Below are positions 10,287-18,162 of a stretch of 64,000 nucleotides of DNA, piece after piece; positions within the stretch are counted from its first letter, which is position 1, and each line of letters starts with the position of its first letter. Source of the stretch: Lachnospiraceae bacterium. GTDB lineage: Bacteria > Bacillota > Clostridia > Lachnospirales > Lachnospiraceae. Both the position numbers and the translations under genes were made by a program. The notes beneath the pieces were generated by a model that was not told the origin of the DNA, searched no databases, and was given only the letters and a program-made list of their open reading frames with translations. The stretch spans positions 62,001 to 126,000 of the forward strand of contig JAETQI010000005.1 in assembly GCA_021770755.1 (NCBI GenBank), read 5' to 3'.

Positions 10287-10350
10287 CTTGTTTCTCCCCA
10301 CTTCGTTATTTATATTCCCTTTGAATGCCAGTATCCCTTACTGTCACGAT

Positions 10351-10488
10351 TTATGTGAAATCACATTCCGGTCTCGATCCACCGGAAGTGACATTGTATC
10401 CCAGTCCTGTCGCCAACGCCGCGATCATCTCCGCTACCGCTGCTGCCTTGTGCCATCCTGTCAGCACCCCTGTGTCACTCTGACTCAT
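10351..10488 (-). CDS. Possible 45-residue small protein in LRR operon leader
   Basis: An ATG at 10,488 opens a 45-codon frame beginning MSQSDTGVLTG and ending CDFT. A GGGAGGGGAG run lies about 13 bases upstream, slightly farther than usual. It lies in the GC-rich leader between the putative operon promoter (10,818-10,847) and the giant LRR gene. It may be a small protein, a leader peptide or chance; no family is recognised. Confidence 0.3.
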   Translation of the reverse strand: MSQSDTGVLTGWHKAAAVAEMIAALATGLGYNVTSGGSRPECDFT

Positions 10489-10497
10489 GATCACTTT

Positions 10498-10593
10498 TCA
10501 TCTCCCCTCCCTGAACTGTTGTATCAATCTTCTTTTCGCCTCATTCAACAACCATACGATCCACTGATCAAGGTCATCGGACTCCATTGCCAT
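10498..10593 (-). CDS. Possible 31-residue leader peptide
   Basis: A 31-codon frame starting MAMESDDLDQW and ending QQFREGR. Its stop (TGA) overlaps an ATG that follows a GGGAGGGGAG run. The composition looks amphipathic and charged, as in a short helix. The ribosome site before its own ATG is weak. It is reported only because it sits with a second small frame in the transcribed leader of the LRR operon. Confidence 0.2.
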   Translation of the reverse strand: MAMESDDLDQWIVWLLNEAKRRLIQQFREGR

Positions 10594-10792
10594 AATTTTC
10601 CGGAACCTATGTGCCGCCGTCCAGTTCCGATCCGATCCGATCCCTGTTACGCAGGGCGAGCAGTATGATCGCGACAGCCTGTCGCCTCGCTTATATTATC
10701 TATTATCGTCACGTTTCACCCATCTGATTAGCTTTTGCCGCGATCCTGCTTATGGAAGATTCTGCAGGGATTTTCTTGTTCCATATTGCCAT

Positions 10793-10847
10793 AAACGTTC
10801 CATTGAACGGTTTACATATATTATTATTGTACTATATTTTCTGTCAA
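10793..10847 (-). promoter_or_regulatory. Putative promoter of the LRR operon with start-site inverted repeat
   Basis: On the minus strand TTGACA (10,842-10,847) and TAATAT (10,818-10,823) are spaced by 18 bases. Just downstream, near the expected start, lies an imperfect inverted repeat AAACGTTC / GAACGGTTT (10,793-10,812) that could be an operator. The untranslated leader to the ATG at 10,286 would be about 520 bases. Confidence 0.4.
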
Positions 10848-11122
10848 TTTCAAGTATTTTTCAGAAATTTTATTAATTTTTCGAAAATTATCTTCTTTTA
10901 GTGCAAAAAACACTGTATTTCCAAATCACCCCTTGACATCAACACGACACACTCAGCATATTCTGTTTATCATCTGAAACATAATGGCAACCATCCAAAA
11001 TATTTCCATCACAGACCATTGCAAAAATTATAATTGAACCGATACCCCACGCTGTCTGTATGTAAACAGGATCGCTCGGATTGACCTCTACACAACAGAC
11101 CATTTATGTTTCACATATTGAC
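10848..11122. other. AT-rich intergenic region, nothing recognised
   Basis: This stretch between the LRR operon promoter and the end of the MATE gene is AT-rich. It contains a plus-strand TTGACA at about 10,934 with no plus-strand gene behind it. I see no convincing ORF, RNA gene, repeat or terminator. Confidence 0.4.
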
Positions 11123-12511
11123 TTAAATCTTACTCATATTTTTAATATGAAGCTGTGCTTCTGCTTCTGCTTCTGCCAGTTCTCCATGAAGCTGTAATGC
11201 CATAAAGATTGTAATAATGCCCGAAATCACATCTGCAATCGGCTGTGCATAAAGTATCCCATTGATTCCCCAAACATTCGGGAGAAGCAAAATCACTGGG
11301 ACAAAACAAATTCCCTGCCTGCAAGCCCCAAGGATAAAGCCTTTTGTCCCTTTACCAAGTGCAAGAAACAAAGAGGAATATACCGTATAAAAGCCAAACA
11401 GGAAGAATGAAAGCCCATTTGCCAAAAGGGATTTCTGCCCGACCGCAATCATTTCCATATTTCCATTTGCAAACTGAGAAATTATCTGCACAGAAAACAA
11501 AGCCATGAGCAAACCCACTATTACACAGAAAACTGTTGACCACAAAATAGATATTCGAATCGCTTCCCTCAAACGCTGGAACTTCTTTGCCCCGTAGCTG
11601 AATCCCGCAATCGGCTGAAATCCTTTCAGGAAGCCAAAGACCACTAAAGTTCCCATAGATGTAACCCTTGTGACCGCCCCCATCCCGGCAATGACAGCAT
11701 CACCATATCCATTTGCCGCCCGGTTGATAAGCGCTATGGAAAGACTGGTAAGAAGCTGAAAGGCAAGTGTTGGGACTCCAATTTTCAAAACTTCCATATA
11801 GATCTGCCTGGAAGGTTGAAAATCCTTTATGCTGAATGAAAACGCACTCTTTTTGCGGAGCACATAAGTTAAATACACAAGCGTGGAAACAAATTGAGAA
11901 ATGGCAGTGGCAATCGCAGCCCCCGCACCCCCCATATCAAACGCATAGATAAAAACCGGATCGAAACCAATATTTAATACAGCTCCCAACAATAAGGCGC
12001 ACATGGTTGTTTTCGCTGCCCCTTCACTTGCCACAATATTATTCATTGTCACATTCAATACATTAAAGATACAGGAAATTACATATATCCTTGCATAAGG
12101 CAGGGCATAAGGCATAATGGTATCTGTTGCCCCAAGCATGGTTAAAATCGGTTTCAGAAAAACAGTCGCCAAAATAATAATAACCGCACCGATCATAACG
12201 CTGCTGTATACTGCCGTACTCGCCACCTTATTCGCAGTACCTCTGTCCCCACGTCCTAACAGCCTTGAAAGATAAGATGCCGCACCATTGCCAAACATCA
12301 ACCCCAATCCTACTACTACCTGTCCTAATGGAAACACAATCGAAATCGCACCCATAGGGCTTTCTCCCAAACCTCCCACAAAATACGCATCTACCAGATT
12401 ATAAAGGGCATTGATCAGCATACCAATCATAATCGGTACACCAAGCGCCACAAGAGCTGCGGGGACTGGCGCACTCCCTAATCGTTCCATTTTGTTGTTA
12501 CGTTCACTCAT
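11123..12511 (-). CDS. MATE family multidrug efflux transporter
   Basis: A 462-residue, highly hydrophobic protein with about twelve membrane segments, the usual MATE length. The two-fold MATE layout is visible: an N-terminal bundle with PxxIGMLxxALYNxVDAYFVG, and a second half opening with VLKIGVPTLAFQLLTSLSIA. MATE proteins export cationic drugs or metabolites using Na+ or H+ gradients. It has GGAG eight to nine bases before the ATG. It diverges from a PadR-family regulator and has two perfect palindromes in its promoter region, so drug-inducible repression by that PadR protein is very likely. The substrate cannot be inferred. Confidence 0.9.
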   Translation of the reverse strand: MSERNNKMERLGSAPVPAALVALGVPIMIGMLINALYNLVDAYFVGGLGESPMGAISIVFPLGQVVVGLGLMFGNGAASYLSRLLGRGDRGTANKVASTAVYSSVMIGAVIIILATVFLKPILTMLGATDTIMPYALPYARIYVISCIFNVLNVTMNNIVASEGAAKTTMCALLLGAVLNIGFDPVFIYAFDMGGAGAAIATAISQFVSTLVYLTYVLRKKSAFSFSIKDFQPSRQIYMEVLKIGVPTLAFQLLTSLSIALINRAANGYGDAVIAGMGAVTRVTSMGTLVVFGFLKGFQPIAGFSYGAKKFQRLREAIRISILWSTVFCVIVGLLMALFSVQIISQFANGNMEMIAVGQKSLLANGLSFFLFGFYTVYSSLFLALGKGTKGFILGACRQGICFVPVILLLPNVWGINGILYAQPIADVISGIITIFMALQLHGELAEAEAEAQLHIKNMSKI

Positions 12512-12550
12512 TTCTAATTACTCCTCTCCTGACAATCATATATTTTATAG

Positions 12551-12567
12551 TAGTATAACTTATACTA
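12551..12567. promoter_or_regulatory. Palindromic operator 1 (putative PadR site)
   Basis: A perfect palindrome TAGTATAA-C-TTATACTA, downstream of the -10 box of the MATE promoter. It differs at mirrored positions from operator 2, which supports a protein-binding site. Regulator assignment to the adjacent PadR gene is inferred. Confidence 0.6.
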
Positions 12568-12582
12568 TTTTCCTATAAAGAG

Positions 12583-12611
12583 AATATACTATAACTTATA
12601 GTAGTTGTCAA
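12583..12611 (-). promoter_or_regulatory. MATE promoter with embedded palindromic operator 2
   Basis: On the minus strand TTGACA (12,606-12,611) and TATATT (12,583-12,588) are separated by exactly 17 bases. The perfect palindrome TACTATAA-C-TTATAGTA (12,587-12,603) fills the spacer, so a bound repressor would exclude RNA polymerase. Confidence 0.7.
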
Positions 12612-12640
12612 GAGAGGAGTGATATTTTCTTTTCCGTTTC

Positions 12641-12671
12641 TTGACAACAACTATAAAATCTAATACTATAA
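12641..12671 (+). promoter_or_regulatory. padR promoter with operator half-site
   Basis: TTGACA (12,641-12,646) and TACTAT (12,664-12,669) with 17-base spacing. The -10 box begins a TACTATAA half-site identical to the arm of operator 2, which suggests weaker autoregulation of the PadR gene. Confidence 0.6.
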
Positions 12672-12716
12672 ACTAGAGTGTAACACACATAAATTCAGAG
12701 AGAAAGGCTGGTCACA

Positions 12717-13238
12717 ATGGCTACGATAGATTTAATTGTATTGGGAATGTTAAAAAAAGAGCCTATGAGCGCTTATGATATTCAAAAGCTGGTGGAATAC
12801 CGCAATATATCCAAATGGGTTAAAATAAGTACCCCGTCAATCTACAAAAAGGCACTCCAGTTAGAAGAGAAGGGATTTATCAAAGGAACAATTGTAAAGG
12901 AAGGAAAAATGCCAGAAAAAGCAGTTTATTCCCTAACTGATGCCGGAAATAAGGAATTTGAAAGACTGATGCTGGAAATCGCCGCTAAACCTATCCATAT
13001 CTTTTTAGATTTTAATGCTGTGATTGTCAACTTAGACAGTTTACCTTCGGAAATCCAGCAATCTTGTGTAAACAGCATTGAAAAGAACATCAAAACGCTG
13101 AAAACATATTTGGAGGAAAACATCCTTGAAAAAGAAAATATTCCGGAAATTCCCGAAGCAGGCATGGCAGTTTTACAGCAACAGTATGTTTTAGTGGAAG
13201 CAATTGAAAAATGGATTGAGGATACTTTCCTTTTTTAG
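12717..13238 (+). CDS. PadR family transcriptional regulator
   Basis: A 173-residue protein. The N-terminal winged helix (about residues 1-85) has the PadR pattern IDLIVLGMLKKEPMSAYDI, a recognition-helix region with STPSIYKKALQLEEKGF, and a wing ending PEKAVYSLTDAG. The helical C-terminal part (about 95-173) should dimerise, as in the short PadR subfamily. AGAAAGG lies upstream of the ATG. PadR proteins often repress a neighbouring efflux pump and release DNA when ligand binds. Its divergent placement to a MATE gene and the shared palindromes fit that role. Confidence 0.88.
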   Translation: MATIDLIVLGMLKKEPMSAYDIQKLVEYRNISKWVKISTPSIYKKALQLEEKGFIKGTIVKEGKMPEKAVYSLTDAGNKEFERLMLEIAAKPIHIFLDFNAVIVNLDSLPSEIQQSCVNSIEKNIKTLKTYLEENILEKENIPEIPEAGMAVLQQQYVLVEAIEKWIEDTFLF

Positions 13239-13339
13239 ACTGGAATTATTGCGGAAAAGTACAGAATAAATTTCGTCACATTTTACAATGGTTTATTGGG
13301 GGAGTGAACTGTAACATGGATTGCGCATGCGGAAAAAAC

Positions 13340-13368
13340 TTGCAACATAAATCAGTACACGATATAAT
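13340..13368 (+). promoter_or_regulatory. Promoter of the Uma2-family gene
   Basis: TTGCAA (13,340-13,345) and TATAAT (13,363-13,368) with 17-base spacing, 23 bases before the ATG at 13,392. Confidence 0.55.
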
Positions 13369-13391
13369 ATAGGGAAAAGGAAGGTGATCAA

Positions 13392-13943
13392 ATGAATGCG
13401 GCGGCAAAGCATTCAGATCGTTATACAATTGAAGACATTTATAATTTACCGGACGGAGAAAGAGCGGAACTGATCGACGGAGAATTATATATGATGGCGG
13501 CACCTGGCACAAATCATCAAAGATTAGTAAAAGAATTTACTTATCTTATCGAAGATTATATTCGGCATAATAACGGGGATTGCGAAGTCTTTCCAGCGCC
13601 ATTTGCTGTATTTTTAAATGCGAATAACGAAATCTATCTTGAACCTGATATATCTGTAATTTGCGACAAGAACAAACTAACCGATGATGGATGCAAGGGC
13701 GCGCCGGATTGGATAATAGAGATTGTCTCACTTTCCAGCCGTGCGATGGACTATAATAAGAAATTATTGAAATACGGAACGGCAGGCGTCAGGGAATACT
13801 GGATTATTGATTCGATGAAGCAATTGATTCTGGTTTACAATTTTGAACATGATACCTTTGAACAATATTCTTTTTCGGATAAGGTAAAAGCCGGAATCTA
13901 TGAAAACTTTGAGATTGATTTTGCCGGAATAAACATTGAATGA
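13392..13943 (+). CDS. Uma2 family (DUF820) PD-(D/E)XK nuclease-like protein
   Basis: A 183-residue protein of typical Uma2 length. The N-terminus has the family pattern YTIEDIYNLPDGERAELIDG. The putative nuclease core shows EPDISVICD, then PDWIIEIVSLSS, and a downstream Lys-rich stretch (DYNKKLLKYGTAGVREYWII) that is the family hallmark. Family members resemble restriction-type endonucleases, but their biological role is not settled. GGAAGG lies seven to eight bases before the ATG. It is monocistronic with its own promoter and terminator. Confidence 0.85.
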   Translation: MNAAAKHSDRYTIEDIYNLPDGERAELIDGELYMMAAPGTNHQRLVKEFTYLIEDYIRHNNGDCEVFPAPFAVFLNANNEIYLEPDISVICDKNKLTDDGCKGAPDWIIEIVSLSSRAMDYNKKLLKYGTAGVREYWIIDSMKQLILVYNFEHDTFEQYSFSDKVKAGIYENFEIDFAGINIE

Positions 13944-13966
13944 ATTTGTTCCAACAGATGAATACG

Positions 13967-14002
13967 AAAGGCTGTCTCCTTCATCAAAGAGACAGCCTTT
14001 TT
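13967..14002 (+). terminator. Rho-independent terminator after the Uma2 gene
   Basis: A 12-bp perfect stem (13,967-13,978 / 13,989-14,000) with a 10-base loop and a run of T on the plus strand. The A-run on the other side also makes it usable for the converging RsgI-like gene, so it may be bidirectional. Confidence 0.8.
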
Positions 14003-14749
14003 CTAGTGATGACCATGCCTGCCGGAATGGCCGTTTGAATGCTTTTCTGTCGTCTTGGAACCGCTGTGTCCCTGACAGGTCTTGATCCGGTTCTGGATCT
14101 CTCCTATCGTCATGCCGTGGCAGTCCTCCACGGTGATGCTTTCGTCATACTGTGACAATTCCAGAAACGCCCTGTATTTTCCGAAGGACATCTCATGCTG
14201 GTGCGCCTCCGCCATGCACGCCGTGTCGCTGCTGTACGTCATCGCATCCAACGCCCGGAAGCTGTCATTTTCATTGATCTGCTCCATCATCACATCAGAG
14301 TGCTCAGATACCACCGTCACCACCAACTGCGAATCCCTGTTCAGGAAACGGCTGTAATAGGCATCCTGCAGCAATCGTTCGATCGCCTGCAGATAAGAAA
14401 TATTTTTCAGCGAGACATGCTGCAGGATATCCTCGCCGTCCGCATTGTAGCCTTTCGCGGATACCACCCTGTCGAAACGGTTGACCGCAAGCTCGATGGA
14501 CGGATTGACGTCAATGCTGATGTACGACACCGGCCTGCGATACACCTGATAACCGCCCGCCCCGGCCAGCAAAAAGATGCAGATGACAGCCATGGCATAC
14601 CGCATTGTCATACTTTGCTTATGCTGCAAAATGCCGCGGTTTTTCTTCGTCCGCTGCGCCTCCAGATAAAACAGCGTATTTCGCTTCATATCCGCTGTCG
14701 CCCGTATGTTCTCCATACTCTTCTGAATCTCGTTCCTCGCACCGCTCAT
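14003..14749 (-). CDS. RsgI-like anti-sigma factor, membrane bound
   Basis: A 248-residue protein. It has a cytosolic N-terminal part (about residues 1-48, presumed sigma-binding), one membrane segment (about 50-68, MRYAMAVICIFLLAGAGGY), then an extracellular RsgI-type domain with SYISIDVNPSIELAVNRFD and an alpha-helical region. The tail is rich in His and Gly (HSNGHSGRHGHH). The ATG at 14,749 overlaps the sigma-gene stop (ATGA) and has GGGAGG upstream, so the two are translationally coupled. RsgI proteins hold sigma factors at the membrane and release them on an external signal. The sensory region here is short and has no carbohydrate-binding module, unlike cellulosome RsgIs. The His-rich end suggests metal binding, which is inference. 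Confidence 0.75.
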   Translation of the reverse strand: MSGARNEIQKSMENIRATADMKRNTLFYLEAQRTKKNRGILQHKQSMTMRYAMAVICIFLLAGAGGYQVYRRPVSYISIDVNPSIELAVNRFDRVVSAKGYNADGEDILQHVSLKNISYLQAIERLLQDAYYSRFLNRDSQLVVTVVSEHSDVMMEQINENDSFRALDAMTYSSDTACMAEAHQHEMSFGKYRAFLELSQYDESITVEDCHGMTIGEIQNRIKTCQGHSGSKTTEKHSNGHSGRHGHH

Positions 14750-15225
14750 GACCATTCACCTCCCAACTTTTCCCGCAAGATATCTTTTGCCCTGGAAAGC
14801 CATGTATAGACCGTGTTCTCCTTTTTGCCAAGGATCTTCGCGATCTCCACTGCCGTGTACTCCTCATAATAAAAGAGATAGATCACATCCCGGTATTTTT
14901 CAGGAAGCTTGAGGACAGCCTCCAATACCTCCTTTGCCGGATCGTCCAGCACCGTTCCCTCCTCCGCCAGAGCATCGAGCGGAACCCATTTTCTGCGCGA
15001 CAGGGCACGCAGCCAGTCCGTGCAGGCATTGATGGTCACACGCACAAACCACGCCCTCTCGTGCTCACTGCTCTCGAAAGAACCTTCATATAACAAATAT
15101 TTCATATATACATTTTGAAATACATCCTCCGTGTCGTGCCTGTTCTTCAGATGTACGAAACAGATCCTCCGCACCATGTCCGCATACGCCTCCATGACAC
15201 GGTTCACATCCTCTGTGCTCTTCAA
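14746..15225 (-). CDS. RNA polymerase sigma-70 family (ECF-type) sigma factor
   Basis: A 159-residue protein with region 2 (residues about 8-75, including DTEDVFQNVYMKYLL and RAWFVRVTINACTDWLR) and region 4 (about 100-155, LPEKYRDVIYLFYYEEYTAVEIAKILGKKENTVYTWLSRAKDILR). No extended N-terminal region is present, so it is ECF-like. The start appears to be TTG at 15,225, with GGGGGA about seven bases upstream; no ATG fits. It is followed by, and coupled to, an RsgI-like anti-sigma gene, which should control its activity. Target genes are unknown; the adjacent His-rich secreted peptide is a candidate. Confidence 0.85.
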   Translation of the reverse strand: MKSTEDVNRVMEAYADMVRRICFVHLKNRHDTEDVFQNVYMKYLLYEGSFESSEHERAWFVRVTINACTDWLRALSRRKWVPLDALAEEGTVLDDPAKEVLEAVLKLPEKYRDVIYLFYYEEYTAVEIAKILGKKENTVYTWLSRAKDILREKLGGEWS

Positions 15226-15272
15226 TTGTTTTCCCCCTCATCTGCCGACAATCCGGGCGCACTGCATTCAAA

Positions 15273-15299
15273 AAACCCTGTCATTTGCTGACAGGGTTT
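15273..15299 (-). terminator. Terminator after the His-rich peptide gene
   Basis: An 11-bp perfect stem (15,273-15,283 / 15,289-15,299) followed on the minus strand by six T. It lies between the small secreted gene and the sigma gene, so sigma expression is either read-through or from a promoter inside this gap. Confidence 0.75.
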
Positions 15300-15310
15300 C
15301 TGGCGATCGG

Positions 15311-15571
15311 TCAGTGATGGTGACCGCTGTGGTGTCTCGTTCCGCCGTAATAATACGTTGTCGCGTGATGTACCGTCCCGTCGCAGTCTACACCGAGCTG
15401 GCACACACCGTCCACATCACAGCTACCGTCCTCATAGCAGACGACCGGCGGAGTCTGCACGACTACCCTGTGCCCTCTCCCGTGATGCGCCGACGCCACG
15501 CTCGACGTGCTTCCAGCCACGATCACCGCCAAAGCCATCACGGCCGCAAATCTTGTTACATTTTTCCGCAT
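15311..15571 (-). CDS. Small secreted His- and Cys-containing protein
   Basis: An 86-residue protein. The ATG at 15,571 is chosen because GGAGG lies eight bases upstream and it begins a clear signal peptide (MRKNVTRFAAVMALAVIVAG, cleavage probably after SVASA). The mature part of about 57 residues has HHGRGH near its start, four Cys residues (a VCYEDGSCDVDGVC pattern and one more Cys) and a tail with HHSGHHH. The Cys spacing would allow two disulfides, and the His clusters suggest metal binding; both are inference. No family is recognised. It sits just upstream of a sigma/RsgI pair whose anti-sigma factor also ends in a His-rich tail. Confidence 0.6.
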   Translation of the reverse strand: MRKNVTRFAAVMALAVIVAGSTSSVASAHHGRGHRVVVQTPPVVCYEDGSCDVDGVCQLGVDCDGTVHHATTYYYGGTRHHSGHHH

Positions 15572-15770
15572 GTTGATTACCTCCGTTTCAGAAATGTACA
15601 CGCGAAAACTTTCCCCTGATCCCGCGTATATATCCAGATTGATTTCCTGTTTCATAAGCAATACGCGCGGGAAGCGGCAATCCTTTCACTGATCGCAAAA
15701 TATTTTTCATTTTTCCTACTTTCATATGCCATGACCGGCTATCGTTCAGCAAAACTGAACTGCAACAGGC

Positions 15771-17498
15771 TCACACAGACCCGTTGACAAGTACTGCCGT
15801 CTCATAGTCTCCCAGACTTCCCGTGAACACACTGCCGTCCACAAGATTTTTCATGCCTTTCAGCGCCGGAATCCCCGTGCAGCCGTCCTTTGTGTGAAAA
15901 ACAAGTACGATACGCTGCCCATTCAGCATTCTTTCCATATAGATCAGTCCTGCATCGTCATCAGCGTACTGTTCTGTGATCGTACCTTCTGTCAGCACAG
16001 GAAAATCATGCCGAATCCTGATCAATGCCTGATAGTATCCAAGCAGCTCCCTGTCCTGTCTGTCCGGATCCCAGAGCATACCGCGCCTGCAGTCCGGATC
16101 CATGCCGCCGTCCAGCCCCACCTCATCCCCGTAATAGATCATCGGCATACCGGGGAGCAGCAACTGCAGGGCCGCCGCCAGTTTCTGCTTTCTCATATCC
16201 TTCCCGACACTGTGCAGAAACCGCTCCGTGTCGTGGGTGTCAATAAAATTCCAGAGATACCCTTCCAGCTTTCGATTCAGATTTCCCCTCATAAAGTTCA
16301 GTTTCCCGACGAACGACGACGCGCACATCCGCCCCGTGACGACCAGATCCATCACCGCATGATAAAACTGGTAATTCATGATGCTGTCCCACTCGTCGCC
16401 CTCCAGAAAGTCCCCTGCAAAATGCCAGATCTCCCCGATGATCAGCGCATCTTTCCTGACCGCCTTGATCTCCCTGCGGAATCTTTTCCAGAATGCATGG
16501 TGGATCTCGTCCGCGACGTCCAGACGCCACCCGTCAATATCACACTCCCGGATCCAGTACGACGCCACATCAATGACAAAATCCGCCGTCGCCTTATTTT
16601 GCAGGTTCAGCTTCGGCATCATCGCGGCATAGCTGAACGTCTTGTAGTTTGGCTTCTTCCCCCACTCCATCACCAGCGGAAAATCATTGATATAATACCA
16701 GTCCAGATAGTCCGACTGCTCTTTCTGTTCCATCACGTCCTTAAATGCAAAGAAATCCACCGCCGAATGGTTGAACACGCCGTCTAGAATGACATACATT
16801 CCAAGCGCATGTGCTTTCTGAACCAGTTCCTTCAAATCCTCCTTTGTCCCAAACGACGGATCGATCTTATAATAATCGTCAATGTTGTATTTGTGGCTGG
16901 AGTTGGAGCTGAATACCGGCGTCATGTAGATCACGTCCACGCCCAGACGCCTGATATGATCCAGACGATCGATGATCCCGCGCAGGGATCCCTTCAGATC
17001 AGCCTGATGACCGATCGGCGCCTGATACCACTCCGCCTCGGAAACCGCCTTGTCCGTGGCAAATCTGGACGGAAAGATCTGGTAGACGACCTTGTTCTTC
17101 GCCCACTGCGGCAGCTCAAACAGTTCCTCCTCCCGAAGCGTCTGCGGGCAGTCATACATCCTGTCGAGATCCGTGATGCACTCGTCATAAAAGCTGTGGT
17201 TGCCATAGAAAACCACTTTTCCCGCCGTATCCCTTATTTCAAAAAAATACCGGAGACAGACCACATCCATATCCAGCTCCATCTCATAATAATCTATATA
17301 TTCATCCGAATAAGCGGCCTGCATCTGATACACCTGCCGCGTATCCTGCCATTTTAGCGGCATATATTTGTCCTGCACATGCAGCGCCACATGCTCCACA
17401 TCGCCCTTTTTGGTCTCAAGCCTGATGAGAAAACGTCCCTTCTCCAATGCATAACAATACCGCTTATCTGCAAAATGTCTGATCGCCGCGTACTCCAT
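15771..17498 (-). CDS. GH13 alpha-amylase family enzyme (neopullulanase / cyclomaltodextrinase type)
   Basis: A 575-residue cytosolic enzyme without a signal peptide. An N-terminal beta-domain (about residues 1-120, CBM34-like) is the hallmark of maltogenic amylase, neopullulanase and cyclomaltodextrinase. The GH13 barrel follows with conserved regions DGVFNHS, GWRLDVADE (nucleophile Asp), GEIWH (acid/base Glu) and FIDTHDTERF (transition-state Asp), and a short C-terminal beta-domain. It should hydrolyse maltodextrins, cyclodextrins or pullulan-derived oligosaccharides after uptake. GGAGG lies nine bases before the ATG. An inverted repeat in its leader may be an operator. No sugar transporter adjoins it here. 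Confidence 0.88.
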   Translation of the reverse strand: MEYAAIRHFADKRYCYALEKGRFLIRLETKKGDVEHVALHVQDKYMPLKWQDTRQVYQMQAAYSDEYIDYYEMELDMDVVCLRYFFEIRDTAGKVVFYGNHSFYDECITDLDRMYDCPQTLREEELFELPQWAKNKVVYQIFPSRFATDKAVSEAEWYQAPIGHQADLKGSLRGIIDRLDHIRRLGVDVIYMTPVFSSNSSHKYNIDDYYKIDPSFGTKEDLKELVQKAHALGMYVILDGVFNHSAVDFFAFKDVMEQKEQSDYLDWYYINDFPLVMEWGKKPNYKTFSYAAMMPKLNLQNKATADFVIDVASYWIRECDIDGWRLDVADEIHHAFWKRFRREIKAVRKDALIIGEIWHFAGDFLEGDEWDSIMNYQFYHAVMDLVVTGRMCASSFVGKLNFMRGNLNRKLEGYLWNFIDTHDTERFLHSVGKDMRKQKLAAALQLLLPGMPMIYYGDEVGLDGGMDPDCRRGMLWDPDRQDRELLGYYQALIRIRHDFPVLTEGTITEQYADDDAGLIYMERMLNGQRIVLVFHTKDGCTGIPALKGMKNLVDGSVFTGSLGDYETAVLVNGSV

Positions 17499-17580
17499 GA
17501 GTCATCCTCCTTCTATACAGTTCCTGCCTGCCGCAGTCCGCCCGTCTCAGGCACGGACTGTTTCAGGCTGTACACCCCGG

Positions 17581-17638
17581 TCAATAAAAGAATAAGCGTG
17601 TGAACTTTTATTGAATCCATTGTGATACTGATATTATA
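17581..17638 (-). promoter_or_regulatory. Putative -10 and operator-like inverted repeat before the GH13 gene
   Basis: A minus-strand TATAAT (17,633-17,638) lies about 135 bases before the ATG. Just downstream is a perfect 10-bp inverted repeat TCAATAAAAG / CTTTTATTGA (17,581-17,590 / 17,605-17,614). It could bind a repressor or fold as an AT-rich leader hairpin. No good -35 box at normal spacing was found. Confidence 0.35.
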
Positions 17639-17714
17639 CGCTTATGGTCAATATAATTCTTGCAATATATTCCTGATTTTTTAACACGATCCTATTATGC
17701 TCCGGCTGCTGTGA

Positions 17715-17993
17715 TCAATCACTTTCCTCCCTCTCCCACAACATCTCCAGGCGCTCGATATCAACATCGTTATAAATTCCTGCCGATCTGATCTGCTGCC
17801 CATCGCTCACCTGCAAATTGAAAGTCCTCAGCACACTTTACTTTTTCGGACACCAGATCAATACTCCAGACACCGATTTCGGTTTCATCCATGTCATTCT
17901 CGAAAACCATCAAAAAATCACAATAATAATTCTCTCCGCCGCACACTACTGCAAACCAGTCGCCACCCTTGCGTATATGCAAAATTTCTGCAT
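17715..17993 (-). pseudogene. Frameshifted small gene
   Basis: Three reading-frame pieces join into one plausible protein of about 92 residues. MQKF is followed, after a shift at a T4 run (17,981-17,984), by a frame containing HIRKGGDWFAVVCGG and VWSIDLVSEKVKCAED. After a second shift near 17,815 it continues as SAGIYNDVDIERLEMLW and ends at a TGA at 17,715. Each piece looks coding and the shifts restore continuity, so this is a decayed gene or a pair of sequencing errors. The product is not recognised; it resembles small immunity- or phage-type proteins only in size. Confidence 0.45.
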
Positions 17994-18162
17994 TTCATAT
18001 CTCAACACAGCTCCTTATACAGATTGAACAGCTACACTTCATTGTAACACATTTTTCCGCGGGATTTAATTTTTTATTTGCTATTTTCATCAAAGACCAG
18101 ATATGGTATATTTGAAACAGTAACACATGACATTTTGACATTTTCGGAAGGGAGCATCCAGA

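Noticed and set aside
10934-10975. Plus-strand TTGACA with a CATATT box
   Set aside because: No plus-strand gene follows, so it is likely a chance match in AT-rich DNA.
15894-16787. 297-codon plus-strand frame opposite the GH13 gene
   Set aside because: Shadow of the GH13 coding strand; composition is not protein-like and there is no start signal.
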